Shown in pieces: positions 1 through 8,365 of a DNA stretch of 29,780 nt (positions are counted from its first letter, which is position 1; each line of letters opens with the position of its first letter). A program made the translations under genes and the position numbers. Origin of the DNA: a virus; the IMG/VR virus record IMGVR_UViG_3300047497_000277, positions 1 through 29,780 of that record; one strand, 5' to 3'. The notes under the pieces are model-generated. The model ran no database searches. It was not told where the DNA came from and was given only the letters and a program-made list of their open reading frames with translations.

Positions 1-531
1 TTACGGAGTCTTGGTCCCGGGCGACATCAGCGCCGTCAGCTGCTCCGTCTTCGCCTCGCTGCCGCGGCTTGAGCCGAATTCGAAGCCGTAGACGTCCTTC
101 ACGATGGCAACAAGAGCGCCGGACAAAATCAACAGGATGTCGCGGGCCGGTCCCTCCGCGATGGTGTGGACGAGGAGGACCCAGATCAGGCTGATCAGGC
201 CGCCGATGGCGGCATAGGCCAGGATGTCGGCGCGGATGTTGCGGCGGCCGGCCTGGGTGATGGCGGTGTCGCGGGACCGGGCGCTGGCGCGGTCGGCGAT
301 ATAGGCTTTTTCCAGGTCTTCGGTCTGGGCCGCCATGGCCTGCTGAAAGGCCAGCTGCTGGGCGGCGTCGGCATGGATCGCATCGACAGCGGCCTGGCCG
401 GTTTTGCCGGTGATGGATTGGGCGGTATCGACGACTTTCTGCGCGACATCGCCGGCCTGATCGCCGCCCAGCCAGCGCACGATCGAGGGGACATATTGCG
501 AGAGGCCAAGCGCGATCGAGATCGGGTCCAT
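1..531 (-). CDS. GTA-type 3TM holin
   Basis: Probable holin that lets the endolysin reach the cell wall by permeabilising the inner membrane. I start at the ATG at 531 (about 176 residues, MDPISIALG) because it has an upstream AAGGA and lies five bases after the endolysin stop; the open frame runs further upstream without support. The protein has an amphipathic N-terminus, a charged helical middle (residues about 60-100), then two strong hydrophobic stretches around residues 104-122 (ILAYAAIGGLISLIWVLL) and 129-147, and ends with a FEFGSSRGSEAKTE tail. That tail and layout match the 'holin of 3TMs, for gene-transfer release' family as I know it. It is the last gene of the lysis group. The stop codon is the first three bases of the window, so the gene is complete. 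Confidence 0.8.
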   Translation of the reverse strand: MDPISIALGLSQYVPSIVRWLGGDQAGDVAQKVVDTAQSITGKTGQAAVDAIHADAAQQLAFQQAMAAQTEDLEKAYIADRASARSRDTAITQAGRRNIRADILAYAAIGGLISLIWVLLVHTIAEGPARDILLILSGALVAIVKDVYGFEFGSSRGSEAKTEQLTALMSPGTKTP

Positions 532-535
532 GGGA

Positions 536-985
536 TCAGTCCTTTTCGAGATTGAAGAATGCGTGCCGGCCGATGGTGACCAGCGGCAGACGGGGATGGC
601 CCCAGGCATAGGGCCAGGGCAGCGACGCGACCTTGTAGGAGGTGGCGCCGAAGGTCGGGTCGTCGATGCGGCCGGCGACGGCATCGGCGGCGATGGCGAG
701 CGCCTTACGGAACGCCTCGTCGCTGTCGTCGACCGACAGCAATTTCTCGCGGTTGGGATCGCCCGGATTCCAGCAGGAAAACTGGGCCTGCGCGCGGCAG
801 ACCGAGATCACGTCCCGGCCCCACCAATATCGGCCGCCATGTTCGCGACTGGTTTGGATGCGGTTCAGCACGACCGCGGCGACCGCGATCATGCCGGCCT
901 CGCCCTCGCCGCGCGCCTCGCCCCACAGAGTGCGGGCCAGGACGTCGATCTGATCGGCGACGGGATTTTGCGGAGCGTCGGTCAT
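536..985 (-). CDS. SleB-type cell wall hydrolase (endolysin)
   Basis: A 149-residue peptidoglycan hydrolase and the likely phage endolysin. The N-terminal half carries the SleB/CwlJ (Hydrolase_2) signature: LARTLWGEARGEGEAGM followed by IAVAAVVLNR, with Glu23 of WGEARGE as the expected catalytic acid. A Trp/Tyr-rich middle (YWWGRDVISVCR) and a late ATSYKV segment also fit that family. There is no signal peptide, so export depends on the neighbouring holin. It overlaps the upstream small membrane gene by an ATGA junction and is followed five bases later by the holin gene, giving a compact lysis cassette. The length is typical of a single-domain phage enzyme of this type. The family assignment is firm; bond specificity is not visible. 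Confidence 0.85.
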   Translation of the reverse strand: MTDAPQNPVADQIDVLARTLWGEARGEGEAGMIAVAAVVLNRIQTSREHGGRYWWGRDVISVCRAQAQFSCWNPGDPNREKLLSVDDSDEAFRKALAIAADAVAGRIDDPTFGATSYKVASLPWPYAWGHPRLPLVTIGRHAFFNLEKD

Positions 986-1185
986 GCGCGGTTACTCCGG
1001 CGTAGAAGACGCCAGACGCCGGTGACGCCCAGGATCGCGCCGCAAATGGCGGCGATGGCGCCGGCGACGATGTTCACGGTGGTCAGGAAATCGGCCCAGA
1101 ACGGCGTCGTGACCAGCACGACGCCGGTCAGGGTTTGGGCAGCGGCGGCGCTTCCCGCGCCCCCGGTAATCGCAGGGTCAGGCAT
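982..1185 (-). CDS. Small membrane protein of the lysis cassette
   Basis: About 67 residues, starting MPDPAITGG at the ATG at 1185. I prefer this start over the upstream ATG at 1209 because AAGAGG sits five bases before it, and because the 1209 start falls inside the T-tract of a terminator. The protein has two hydrophobic segments, around residues 17-32 (TGVVLVTTPFWADFL) and 34-55 (TVNIVAGAIAAICGAILGVTG), and a basic C-terminus WRLLRRSNRA, an arrangement seen in small class II holins. It is first in the lysis group, directly before the endolysin (ATGA overlap). It could be a second holin, an antiholin or a spanin-like accessory protein; the sequence does not decide between these. Confidence 0.65.
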   Translation of the reverse strand: MPDPAITGGAGSAAAAQTLTGVVLVTTPFWADFLTTVNIVAGAIAAICGAILGVTGVWRLLRRSNRA

Positions 1186-1208
1186 ATGGTCCTCTTGGAT
1201 TTTGGACA

Positions 1209-1235
1209 TAAAAAAAGCCGCCCGAAGGCGGCGGT
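1209..1235 (-). terminator. Intrinsic terminator before the lysis genes
   Basis: Read leftward, GCCGCC-TTCG-GGCGGC (positions 1232 to 1217) is followed by seven T residues (1216-1210): a stable GC stem with a UUCG loop and U-tract. It lies just after the small frameshifted gene ending at 1240 and ahead of the lysis group, so lysis genes need readthrough, antitermination or a promoter of their own. Confidence 0.85.
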
Positions 1236-1239
1236 TGCG

Positions 1240-1388
1240 TCACATCGTGATCGTTGCGCTGGTATAAACGCCGGCGCCGATGACAGTCACCTGCCAACGA
1301 GAAGCGGCGTTGAAGGCTCGTTAAAGCCTCGACGATCTGCTGGTATGGATCGCTGACGTTGCTGCCGGATATTTCGTAGGGCGTTCAT
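1240..1388 (-). pseudogene. Frameshifted remnant of a small tail-end gene
   Basis: An ATG at 1388 overlaps the stop of the preceding gene (ATGA), the junction style used throughout this operon, but its frame closes after 33 residues. Coding-like sequence continues in the other two frames: TPYEISGSNVSDPYQQIVEA in one, then AFNAASRWQVTVIGAGVYTS plus ATITM and a stop at 1240 in the next. Removing one A from the AA after the start ATG, and one A from the AA near 1319, would restore a single 48-residue protein ending right before the terminator. I infer a former small gene, possibly fiber-associated, carrying two one-base insertions. I do not recognise the protein. It could instead be chance open frame, or two assembly errors. 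Confidence 0.4.
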
Positions 1389-1810
1389 AGCCCCGCCGGC
1401 TTTTGCGGCGGGATCGGCAAGGGGAGCGTTGGATCACCCGTCGCGGCGCGCAGGATCACGCGCAACGCCTCGCGATATGTTTTCCAATCGGCCGGGACGG
1501 GAATGCCTGCTTCGGCGCAACGCGTGACGATGATATCGCCGGCCTCGATCAACACGCGGGCTTGATTTTGATAGGCGCGCCAGGCCGGGCCGACCGGCGC
1601 GGGCTGCGACGCCGGGCGCGGGATGACCTTGGGGTTATTCGGGTCCGAGAGATCGACGATGTTGGCGGTGCGATCGGTGTTTCGCGGGGCGACGACCAGG
1701 GTGCGCCCTTGGGTTTTCAGAAACGTCGTGATCGCGGCGAGATTTGTGTCGTTGCTGGTGCCGTCGCCGACAATCTCGCCCGTCGAATCGCAATCGATAT
1801 AGTCAGCCAT
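1385..1810 (-). CDS. Tail fiber assembly-like protein
   Basis: A 141-residue soluble protein with no membrane segment. The C-terminal third reads PADWKTYREALRVILRAA, resembling the 'W..YR..LR.I' segment common at the end of phage tail-fiber assembly proteins. The middle is proline-rich (NNPKVIPRPASQPAPVGP). It begins two bases after the stop of the giant hub/fiber gene, with AGGTAG just before the ATG, and this position directly after the fiber-bearing gene is where such chaperones usually sit. The likely role is folding or attachment of the hub's fiber region. The assignment rests on position and one short motif, so 'small hypothetical tail protein' is the fallback. Confidence 0.5.
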   Translation of the reverse strand: MADYIDCDSTGEIVGDGTSNDTNLAAITTFLKTQGRTLVVAPRNTDRTANIVDLSDPNNPKVIPRPASQPAPVGPAWRAYQNQARVLIEAGDIIVTRCAEAGIPVPADWKTYREALRVILRAATGDPTLPLPIPPQKPAGL

Positions 1811-1812
1811 CG

Positions 1813-4800
1813 CTACCTCTTGAACACGTTGGCGACGATGCTCATGGACGTCACGCCGACGAGGGCTTGCTTCAGGGGCGTCGTCGGGCCGGCGGGCACC
1901 GTGAGAACGAACTCAAGTTGATAGACATGATAACCCGCCGAGGTTGTCGCGGTCGTATCGGTGAACACCAATGTTACCGAACCGTCCGCGGCGGTGCTGC
2001 TGCCGGAGCGCAGCACGGTCCAGCCGGTGTCGGCGCCGTCGCGCGTCACGATCATATAGGCGTCGCCGCCATAGAGACCCGCCGCCAGGAAACCCTGTAT
2101 GGTGATGATGATCTGGAGCGAGCCGCCGGCGACGAGCGTCTCGCCGACCGCGGCCAAGCCGACATATTGCGTCGTTCCGGCGGGAAAATGATTGACGCCG
2201 TCGCCGGGGGTATTGTTGTCGATCGTCCTCGCGTAAGACCCGTATGTGCCGGTGTTCGTTTCGGTGGCCGCATTGGCCGCTATGTTCGACGTCCCCACGA
2301 CATTGACGCCGAGGTCGGACGCGCTGAGAATTTCGACGCCGGCCGAATTCCAGACGAACAGGCCGAACTGACTGCCCCACTGGCCGGCGATCATCCGGGT
2401 GGCGCCGCTGCTGTCGATAACCTGGAAATACGGCCCGTATTGCAGGCCGCCGGAGGTTCCCGTCTGGCCGTCCATCACGACAGCGGACGCCCCGCCGCCG
2501 CCCGTCGCGGTGAAGTAATTGCCGGTGAAGAAGTTGCCGGTGATCTTGTCGCCGGTGATCGTCCCTGCGCTGATATTCGCCGCTGTAATCGTCAATGCGG
2601 CGATGTTGCTGCCGGTAATCGTGCCGCCTGCGATATTGGTACCGGTAATCCCACCGGCGGCGATCTGAGCCGCCGTCAGCGTGCCTGTCGCGATTTGGCC
2701 GGCGGTGATCGTTCCTGAGGCAATATTCGCCGCTGTTATTGTATTTGCGGCTATTTTGTCCGTCGTGATCGCGCCATCGGCGATCAGCGTGCCAGTGGTG
2801 ACGCGCTCGAAGCGCGGGTTGCCCATTTCCCAATAGCCGGAACCGGCGGTTGAGGGGGGCGTGGGTTCCGCGTTGCTAACAAAAAACAAGCAGAGCACAT
2901 ACGCAGCATTGGCCGGTGAAGTCGATATAAACTCAGCCGAACAGCCGCTTGTTGCGGTAACCGATACCCCGTAGGGATCGACGTAGGATGAAGGATCGAA
3001 ATAGGTATTGCTAAGGCTAATATAAGTTTGCGTGTTGTCGTAGTATCTTGTTTCAAGATAAAAATATTTATTAGCGCCAAACGAGCGGATCAGCGCCCGT
3101 TGACGATATTGGGTATTCCCATCACAGCTGATGAGGACTGATTGTATTGTGTAGCTTAAATTAGTACTTGTAGAAAACAGCGAACAGTTCCAAACGACCC
3201 CCTTGATCAGGCCCATCGCGGCTTCAGTCGCTGTGCCTGACTGATAACCGGGGGTTGTCGTTCCATTCGTGCCTATGGCCCAAACCGTCGGGTCGGCGAA
3301 GTTGGGGTCTAAGATCAGGCTCGTCGTATCGCCGATATAGAGCTTGCTGGCGGTCACGGCTCCGGCGGCGATCTGACCGGCGTTCACCGCGGCGGCGGCG
3401 ATCGAGGCGGTGGTGATCGAGTTCGCCGCCATGTTGGCGGCGGTGATCGTATTCGCGGCGATATTACTCGCTGTAATCGTGCTCGCGGCAAGTTGCGTCG
3501 TTGTAATCGTACCGGCGAGAATTTGCGCTGCCGTGATTGTATTCGCCGCAATTTTGCCCGCTGTTATGGCGTTGGCCGCGACCTTACCGGTCGTAATGGC
3601 CCCATCGGCGATTGTCGTGGCGATTGCCAGGCGAATTAAAGAGACATTCCCGAAGCACCAATAGCCCGACGTAGACGTTACAGTCCCGATATTTACAAAG
3701 ATATTACACTGAGCGTAGACGGCTCCGGCTGGGGGCGTGAAAGTCACATTGACATTCTGCGCCCCCGTTATCAAGGACGATGCAGCAGAGAAAGATCCCA
3801 GAAGGGTCGTCTGATCCGCAGCGTAGCAATTAACATACACCACAGCAGGAACCGATGGGATCGCCCCGATTGGTTCAACAGTCGCAGCAAGATTGTAGGA
3901 CTGGCTCGGCGTTACCGAAATAAACGGTGTGTTGGCGCCATAGAGACCCGTGGCGGCCCCGGCTAAAGCGGTGTTGACAACGACAATATTCGGGCTTCCG
4001 ATGTCCGGCGCGCTGCCGCCTGACCCGTAATACACAGTCGTGCCGACGCCCGGGCCAAACAAAGTCCAGTAAGACTGATCCTTAAATTGTGGGTCAATGA
4101 CGAGGTTGGTGGTGTCCCCTATTGTAAGCTTGTTTGCCGTCACCGCGCCGGCGGCCAAATTTGCCGTTTCTACCGCTCCGGCAGCCAACAGGGGTGTCGT
4201 GACAGCCCCGGGCGTTATCTGCGTCGTCGTGATTTGGCCGGTCAACTTGGCCGCGCTCAACCCCGCGATTTGGGCGTCGGTCAAGGTGCCGGTGATCTTT
4301 GTCGCCGCCAGATTGGCAATCTGGGCGTCGGTCAAGGCGCCGGTGACGTTGACCGCCGGAACGGCGACCGTCCACGCACCGGAATGATAACGGTACAACT
4401 GGCCGTCGGTTGTCAGAACGGCGGTGTCGCCCTCCGTCGCCGCGCCGGGAAGGCTCGATACGATCTGAACCGGGGTTATGCCGGAGGCGAATTTCGTGAT
4501 GTCGAGCGAGGCGGCCGGAATGTCGGCCGCGGTAATCGATGAAATCCAAGCCGACCCGTTCCAGCGGTAGAGCGTCCCGGTGCTGCTTTCGTAAGCGACG
4601 TTGCTGGTCGCCGAACTGGCCGAACCGATGCTGGTGACGACCTGCACCAGTTCGAGACCGCTGATCAGGTTGGCGGCGGTGATCGAATTGGCGGCGATCT
4701 GCGCCTCGACGATCTGGCCGGTGATGTCGGAGGATTCGACGCCCAGCGTGGTCGCTTCTCCCGGCCCCAGCGCCGTGGCGCTGAAATTGCCGCTGGTATC

Positions 4801-7593
4801 GACCGTCTTGACCCAGACGTAATACAGCGTGTTCAGCGCCAGGTTCGGGATGGTGACGCTGAGCGTGTCCTGACCGCCGACGGCGGCGGTCGCGAGATTG
4901 TTGACCGTGTTATAATAGACGACATAGAAGGCGATGTCGGATTCACTGGTGACCGGCGTCCACGACACCGTCACCTGGCGATAGCCGCCCGCGACGTTGA
5001 GGCCGGTCGGGGCCGGCGGCGGTGTCGTCTTGAACACCGTCAACACGTTCAAATCCTGCGCCCAGGCCGAGAAGAACGGCCCGGTATTGCTGGTGCTGCG
5101 CACGGCGCGGACCTGGGCATCGAACGTCGTGAGCGGCGCGATCGGCGAGATCGTCAGCGACGTCGTATTCGCGGCGACGAATTGATCCAGCCAAGGGCCG
5201 GGGCCGGTATGGGTGCGCCACTGCACCTCGTAACGGTCGAACACCGGATCGGGGCTCGCCGTCCAGGCGATTTGCATGAACGGTTGCACCGTGCCGTCGG
5301 GCTGCTCCGCGATGCCGCTGCTGATCGTCACGCCGCTGGGCGGAGCGACAAAAGCCGCGATTCCTGTCGGATCGTAAACATAGGGCGAAACATCGGCCGC
5401 GGTTTCAGCCGCTTCGCCGTAGATATTGACCGAAAGGAATTTGAGATAGAGCGTCTTGCCGACATAGGAGACGGGCGCGATCGGCAGGTCGAAAGTGAAG
5501 ACGTTGTCGTCGAGCAGGCAGAATTGTGAGCCGATCGCGTGGCCGGCGATCGGTGTCGAATAAACGCCCCGGCGCAGGCGGCCGGGCGTGCCGCCATACT
5601 TACCGAGGGCGTAAACATACGGCGCGGTCAAGTTCGCCTGTTCGAACGAAATCAACTCCGCGTCGCCGCCATCGGTGTTCTGCACGACCGCAAGGCAAGC
5701 GGGAATGAAGTTATCGCTGTTGAGCTGGCTGACGCTGGAAAGCGCGCCGAAGCTCTGTGTCAGATCCACGGACAGGGTATTGACGGTGTCGGGGTCCGAC
5801 CCTGTCGCCAAGGTCGCCGTCAGCACACCCTGCGTGGCCGCGCGATCGATGTTTCCAAGCGGCTGATAATCGACGTTGTCGAGCGAAATCAGAACCTGAC
5901 AGCCGCCCCAATTCGGGTTGGCGCCGGAGACGCCGATCACGATTTGCGGCGTGGCTTCCGAAATCGCCGACAGATAGGCCGGCCCCGGTTCGAAGATCAC
6001 CGGCGTGTTGATGGACCCCGGCGAAACCCGGTAATTCGCGATGTAACCCGTGCCTTGATTGAGATTGTATTCGGCCGTCGATCCCAGGCTGACCGGGTAT
6101 TCCTCGGCGATGACGGTGAGCGTGCCGTCGTCGTTCTCGGTGGTTTCCAGAATGCGGATGGCCTGCGACGATAGGCCGAGTCCGGAATCCGTGAGCGTAT
6201 CGAGGTCCATCGGATCGAACAGGCAGTACCGGCCGTCGAGCCCGAAGGTGTAGGTGTTGAGAATATATTCCTTTTGCAGCAGCAGCTGCACCGATGTATT
6301 CGCCGCGTTCCCATCGCAGAACAGATGCGCCTGCTTGCTGGAATCGGCGCGCCGTCCATAGGCGTCCATCAAGGCCTGATCGGTGGCCTCGGCGATAGAG
6401 GGGGCGTATTGGTTCGTGCGGTCGAGATATTCGAGTTTGATATCGTTGATCTGATCGGAGGCGCGTTGTCGGGTTAACAGCACCGGATCGTCATCGGACG
6501 AGCCGCCGGCATAGCCCGACACGAAATCGTCGTCACCGAGATTGAAACCGGCCATCGAGGGCGGCGTATAGCTGTAGCCGTTGCCGCTGACGGCGACACT
6601 GCCGCGGGGAACCATCGTCAGGATGCCGCAGGACCAGACCACCTCGGAATAGGTGTAGGTCGCGATATCGTCGATCAGCGACGATGTCTGGGTCTGGTCT
6701 GCATAGACCGGCGAAATCCACAGCCCGGATGCCAGGCAGAAGTTCTGATAGTTCGAGAGAGTGCCGGTCGAGACATAATTGATCTGGATCGCTGCGCCGG
6801 TGTCGGCCGCGTTAAAGCTGTAAACGCCGGTCGCGGCGTTGAACGCATATTGCGACGGACCCGGCGCACCGGAAACGCAGGTAAACGGAACACCCGAGCT
6901 GTCCTCGACGTCGAGGTTGTAATTGAACGCGGCGTGGTTGCCGACAGTGATCGTGTGGGGTGAGCCCGGGATCGCATAGTCTTCGCTGTTGTTGACGACG
7001 CTGCCGATCCGCGTCGCCGGGAAGCCCGCCCCATATTGCGAATTCGACAGCAGATCGACCATGACCTGGCTGGGATCGGCGTCGGCGCCGTTGGGCGCGG
7101 TGGCGTAAAGCCGCCCGTAAATCTCGAAATTGTAGCTCGGCACCGTCGCCGAGCTGGAGAGGTTCATCAGACCGAATGCGGCATAACAGATGCCGCTATA
7201 GGGCACGGCCTGATCGAGATGATTGGCGGTCAGATACGACCAGGGCGACTGGCCCAGCACGCCGGTGAAGAACGAAAAGCCGGCGGTTGAAGACGGCTGC
7301 GCGGTCTGATTGACCCAGGTCGTGCTGGTGTTGACGATCGGCCCTTCGCAAATCGCGCCCGCGACGGCGGCGGTGTAGGTGTAAGACCCGCCGCCGCCCG
7401 ATTTGCCGCTTTTGCCACCGTTCGACGACGATTTGATCGCCTTGAAATCGGTGTAACAGGTCAGGTTCATCGCCACGCGGGCAGCGCCGTAAAGGATCGG
7501 AACCGGCAGCCCGTAGCTTGACGTCTGAACCTGAATCCCAGCCAGCGCGACCGGCTGCGTCGTCTTTGCGCCACCTCCCAGCATTCCGCTCAT
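1813..7593 (-). CDS. Giant tail hub / central fiber protein
   Basis: A 1926-residue tip protein, probably the baseplate hub and central fiber of the tail. The first ~530 residues resemble the Phage-tail_3/hub part of GTA-type and lambda J-like proteins (GLPVPILYGAARVAMNL near the N-terminus; QINDIKLEYLDRTNQYAPS around residue 390). A beta-domain at residues 212-272 is inserted there and recurs in the tail tube protein. Two fibronectin-III-like domains follow, around residues 750-960 (PTGLNVAGGYRQVTVSWTPV). Residues about 968-1680 alternate short ITAxxIA-type repeats with two jelly-roll-like modules (about 1158-1327 and 1421-1598) that start GDTT.L..DP.F and end GYW.(F/M)GN. The last ~245 residues form a beta-rich tip. 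The ATG at 7593 has AGGTG five bases upstream. The long TIM-barrel region of the GTA hub is not apparent. It ends two bases before the assembly-like gene. Confidence 0.88.
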   Translation of the reverse strand: MSGMLGGGAKTTQPVALAGIQVQTSSYGLPVPILYGAARVAMNLTCYTDFKAIKSSSNGGKSGKSGGGGSYTYTAAVAGAICEGPIVNTSTTWVNQTAQPSSTAGFSFFTGVLGQSPWSYLTANHLDQAVPYSGICYAAFGLMNLSSSATVPSYNFEIYGRLYATAPNGADADPSQVMVDLLSNSQYGAGFPATRIGSVVNNSEDYAIPGSPHTITVGNHAAFNYNLDVEDSSGVPFTCVSGAPGPSQYAFNAATGVYSFNAADTGAAIQINYVSTGTLSNYQNFCLASGLWISPVYADQTQTSSLIDDIATYTYSEVVWSCGILTMVPRGSVAVSGNGYSYTPPSMAGFNLGDDDFVSGYAGGSSDDDPVLLTRQRASDQINDIKLEYLDRTNQYAPSIAEATDQALMDAYGRRADSSKQAHLFCDGNAANTSVQLLLQKEYILNTYTFGLDGRYCLFDPMDLDTLTDSGLGLSSQAIRILETTENDDGTLTVIAEEYPVSLGSTAEYNLNQGTGYIANYRVSPGSINTPVIFEPGPAYLSAISEATPQIVIGVSGANPNWGGCQVLISLDNVDYQPLGNIDRAATQGVLTATLATGSDPDTVNTLSVDLTQSFGALSSVSQLNSDNFIPACLAVVQNTDGGDAELISFEQANLTAPYVYALGKYGGTPGRLRRGVYSTPIAGHAIGSQFCLLDDNVFTFDLPIAPVSYVGKTLYLKFLSVNIYGEAAETAADVSPYVYDPTGIAAFVAPPSGVTISSGIAEQPDGTVQPFMQIAWTASPDPVFDRYEVQWRTHTGPGPWLDQFVAANTTSLTISPIAPLTTFDAQVRAVRSTSNTGPFFSAWAQDLNVLTVFKTTPPPAPTGLNVAGGYRQVTVSWTPVTSESDIAFYVVYYNTVNNLATAAVGGQDTLSVTIPNLALNTLYYVWVKTVDTSGNFSATALGPGEATTLGVESSDITGQIVEAQIAANSITAANLISGLELVQVVTSIGSASSATSNVAYESSTGTLYRWNGSAWISSITAADIPAASLDITKFASGITPVQIVSSLPGAATEGDTAVLTTDGQLYRYHSGAWTVAVPAVNVTGALTDAQIANLAATKITGTLTDAQIAGLSAAKLTGQITTTQITPGAVTTPLLAAGAVETANLAAGAVTANKLTIGDTTNLVIDPQFKDQSYWTLFGPGVGTTVYYGSGGSAPDIGSPNIVVVNTALAGAATGLYGANTPFISVTPSQSYNLAATVEPIGAIPSVPAVVYVNCYAADQTTLLGSFSAASSLITGAQNVNVTFTPPAGAVYAQCNIFVNIGTVTSTSGYWCFGNVSLIRLAIATTIADGAITTGKVAANAITAGKIAANTITAAQILAGTITTTQLAASTITASNIAANTITAANMAANSITTASIAAAAVNAGQIAAGAVTASKLYIGDTTSLILDPNFADPTVWAIGTNGTTTPGYQSGTATEAAMGLIKGVVWNCSLFSTSTNLSYTIQSVLISCDGNTQYRQRALIRSFGANKYFYLETRYYDNTQTYISLSNTYFDPSSYVDPYGVSVTATSGCSAEFISTSPANAAYVLCLFFVSNAEPTPPSTAGSGYWEMGNPRFERVTTGTLIADGAITTDKIAANTITAANIASGTITAGQIATGTLTAAQIAAGGITGTNIAGGTITGSNIAALTITAANISAGTITGDKITGNFFTGNYFTATGGGGASAVVMDGQTGTSGGLQYGPYFQVIDSSGATRMIAGQWGSQFGLFVWNSAGVEILSASDLGVNVVGTSNIAANAATETNTGTYGSYARTIDNNTPGDGVNHFPAGTTQYVGLAAVGETLVAGGSLQIIITIQGFLAAGLYGGDAYMIVTRDGADTGWTVLRSGSSTAADGSVTLVFTDTTATTSAGYHVYQLEFVLTVPAGPTTPLKQALVGVTSMSIVANVFKR
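2557..4745 (-). repeat. Tandem ITAxxIA peptide repeats around duplicated modules
   Basis: Inside the hub gene, three blocks of degenerate repeats encode units such as NTITAAQILAG, STITASNIAA and GTITAGQIATG, about ten residues each: roughly 4360-4130, 3625-3340 and 2790-2560. They flank two paralogous ~170-residue modules. At DNA level the repeats read as recurring 'gcggcgatctgnnnggcggtgatcgt' variants. The modules themselves (about 4120-3615 and 3330-2800) look more AT-rich than the surrounding gene. The periodicity suggests a repetitive beta-structured or trimeric shaft. Confidence 0.7.
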
Positions 7594-7704
7594 GGTTCAC
7601 CTCGGCGCGAAGGAAAATGGCTGTTCGATCGACGGCGTCGGCCGTTAACGATCAAGCTCGAATGAAGGACGTAACAACGTCGCTGGTTCGCAAGACCGCA
7701 AACA

Positions 7705-7735
7705 GCAAAAACCCCGCCGAAGCGGGGCTTTTGCT
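7705..7735 (-). terminator. Bidirectional intrinsic terminator after the toxin gene
   Basis: The stem CCCCGC-CGAA-GCGGGG (7712-7727) has five A on its left and TTTT on its right, so it can terminate in both directions. It lies 20 bases after the toxin stop and ahead of the hub gene, closing the toxin-antitoxin unit. Confidence 0.85.
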
Positions 7736-7755
7736 CGGCTATACGGTGCGGAGGC

Positions 7756-8154
7756 TTAGCGTTTCAACATTTGTTTTAGAAGATCGACGCTATGAGAACT
7801 TAATCTGCCGATGACCGGACCCACGCCATCGGGCCGTTTTGGGAAGTAATCCTCGGCGAACGGCAGGAGCAACGTGAGGTCCAGTTCAAATCGCGTAGCA
7901 AGAAAAAGCCCAGCAGCATTCATGTCCGTAAGATTGGCGACATAGAAGCTGCTGACATAGGGTTTGTGGAGTTTGGAAGTGCCATACGCAACTTCCAACG
8001 CACGATTCCCATCTTTTTGCCGAACGCTGCGGACCAACGCCGGTCGGTCTTTAAACCCACCCTCCCCAACGTTGGTAGGCCACCTACACCAAACCACATC
8101 GTAGGGCGAGACCGCAATCGACTGCGGGTAATAGGAAGGCGTCAGTTCCGGCAC
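7756..8154 (-). CDS. PemK/MazF-like toxin
   Basis: A 132-residue protein with the layout of PemK/MazF ribonuclease toxins. YDVVWCRWPTN near residue 18 is the first strand, KDRPALVRSV the conserved RPALV segment, and VAYGTSKLHKPYVSSF matches the YGTS variant found in phage and plasmid members. The C-terminal half (AAGLFLATRFELDLTLLLPF, then AEDYFPKR) also fits that subfamily. The likely role is an mRNA-cleaving growth inhibitor acting as a stability or phage-exclusion module. The start is a GTG at 8154, four bases after the upstream gene's TAG, implying coupled translation; the first in-frame ATG is much too late. It lies between the NlpC/P60 and hub genes, where GTA-type phages normally have nothing, and is followed by a strong terminator. 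Confidence 0.75.
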   Translation of the reverse strand: MPELTPSYYPQSIAVSPYDVVWCRWPTNVGEGGFKDRPALVRSVRQKDGNRALEVAYGTSKLHKPYVSSFYVANLTDMNAAGLFLATRFELDLTLLLPFAEDYFPKRPDGVGPVIGRLSSHSVDLLKQMLKR

Positions 8155-8157
8155 GGA

Positions 8158-8325
8158 CTACCAGGCCGGCCCGCTAACAGTTTCCCATTCTTCCAAATTA
8201 AGCGGTTCGACCGACTTCTTCAGCTTGGCGAGTTGCTCAATCGACACACTGTCTCCGTACTCCGCCTCGGGCGGCGGCTGGGTCGCGCCCTTGCGTGGCT
8301 GTTGTGCATTATTCTGTGTAGGCAT
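8158..8325 (-). CDS. Small acidic partner of the toxin (putative antitoxin)
   Basis: A 55-residue reading frame below the usual length cutoff: ATG at 8325, stop TAG at 8158-8160, with GGAG eight bases before the ATG. The N-terminus is Gln/Pro-rich and probably disordered (MPTQNNAQQPRKGATQPPPE). The rest is acidic and helix-prone (SIEQLAKLKKSVEPLNLEEW). It sits immediately upstream of the PemK-like toxin and shares its promoter, the usual order for type II antitoxins. No ribbon-helix-helix, AbrB or HTH domain is visible, so whether it binds the palindrome at 8366-8408 is unknown. Identification rests on size, charge and position; the family is not recognised. Confidence 0.6.
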   Translation of the reverse strand: MPTQNNAQQPRKGATQPPPEAEYGDSVSIEQLAKLKKSVEPLNLEEWETVSGPAW

Positions 8326-8365
8326 TCTGGTCGCTCCAGTTATCGCGGCAAAAGCCGCCGGACCT

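Noticed and set aside
3410-3664. Hydrophobic plus-strand frame resembling a membrane protein
   Set aside because: Its Ala/Val/Ile repeats are the antisense of the ITAxxIA repeats in the hub gene.
5539-6174. Plus-strand open frame opposite the hub gene
   Set aside because: Low-complexity, Arg-rich antisense translation with no recognisable motif; the hub frame is continuous here.
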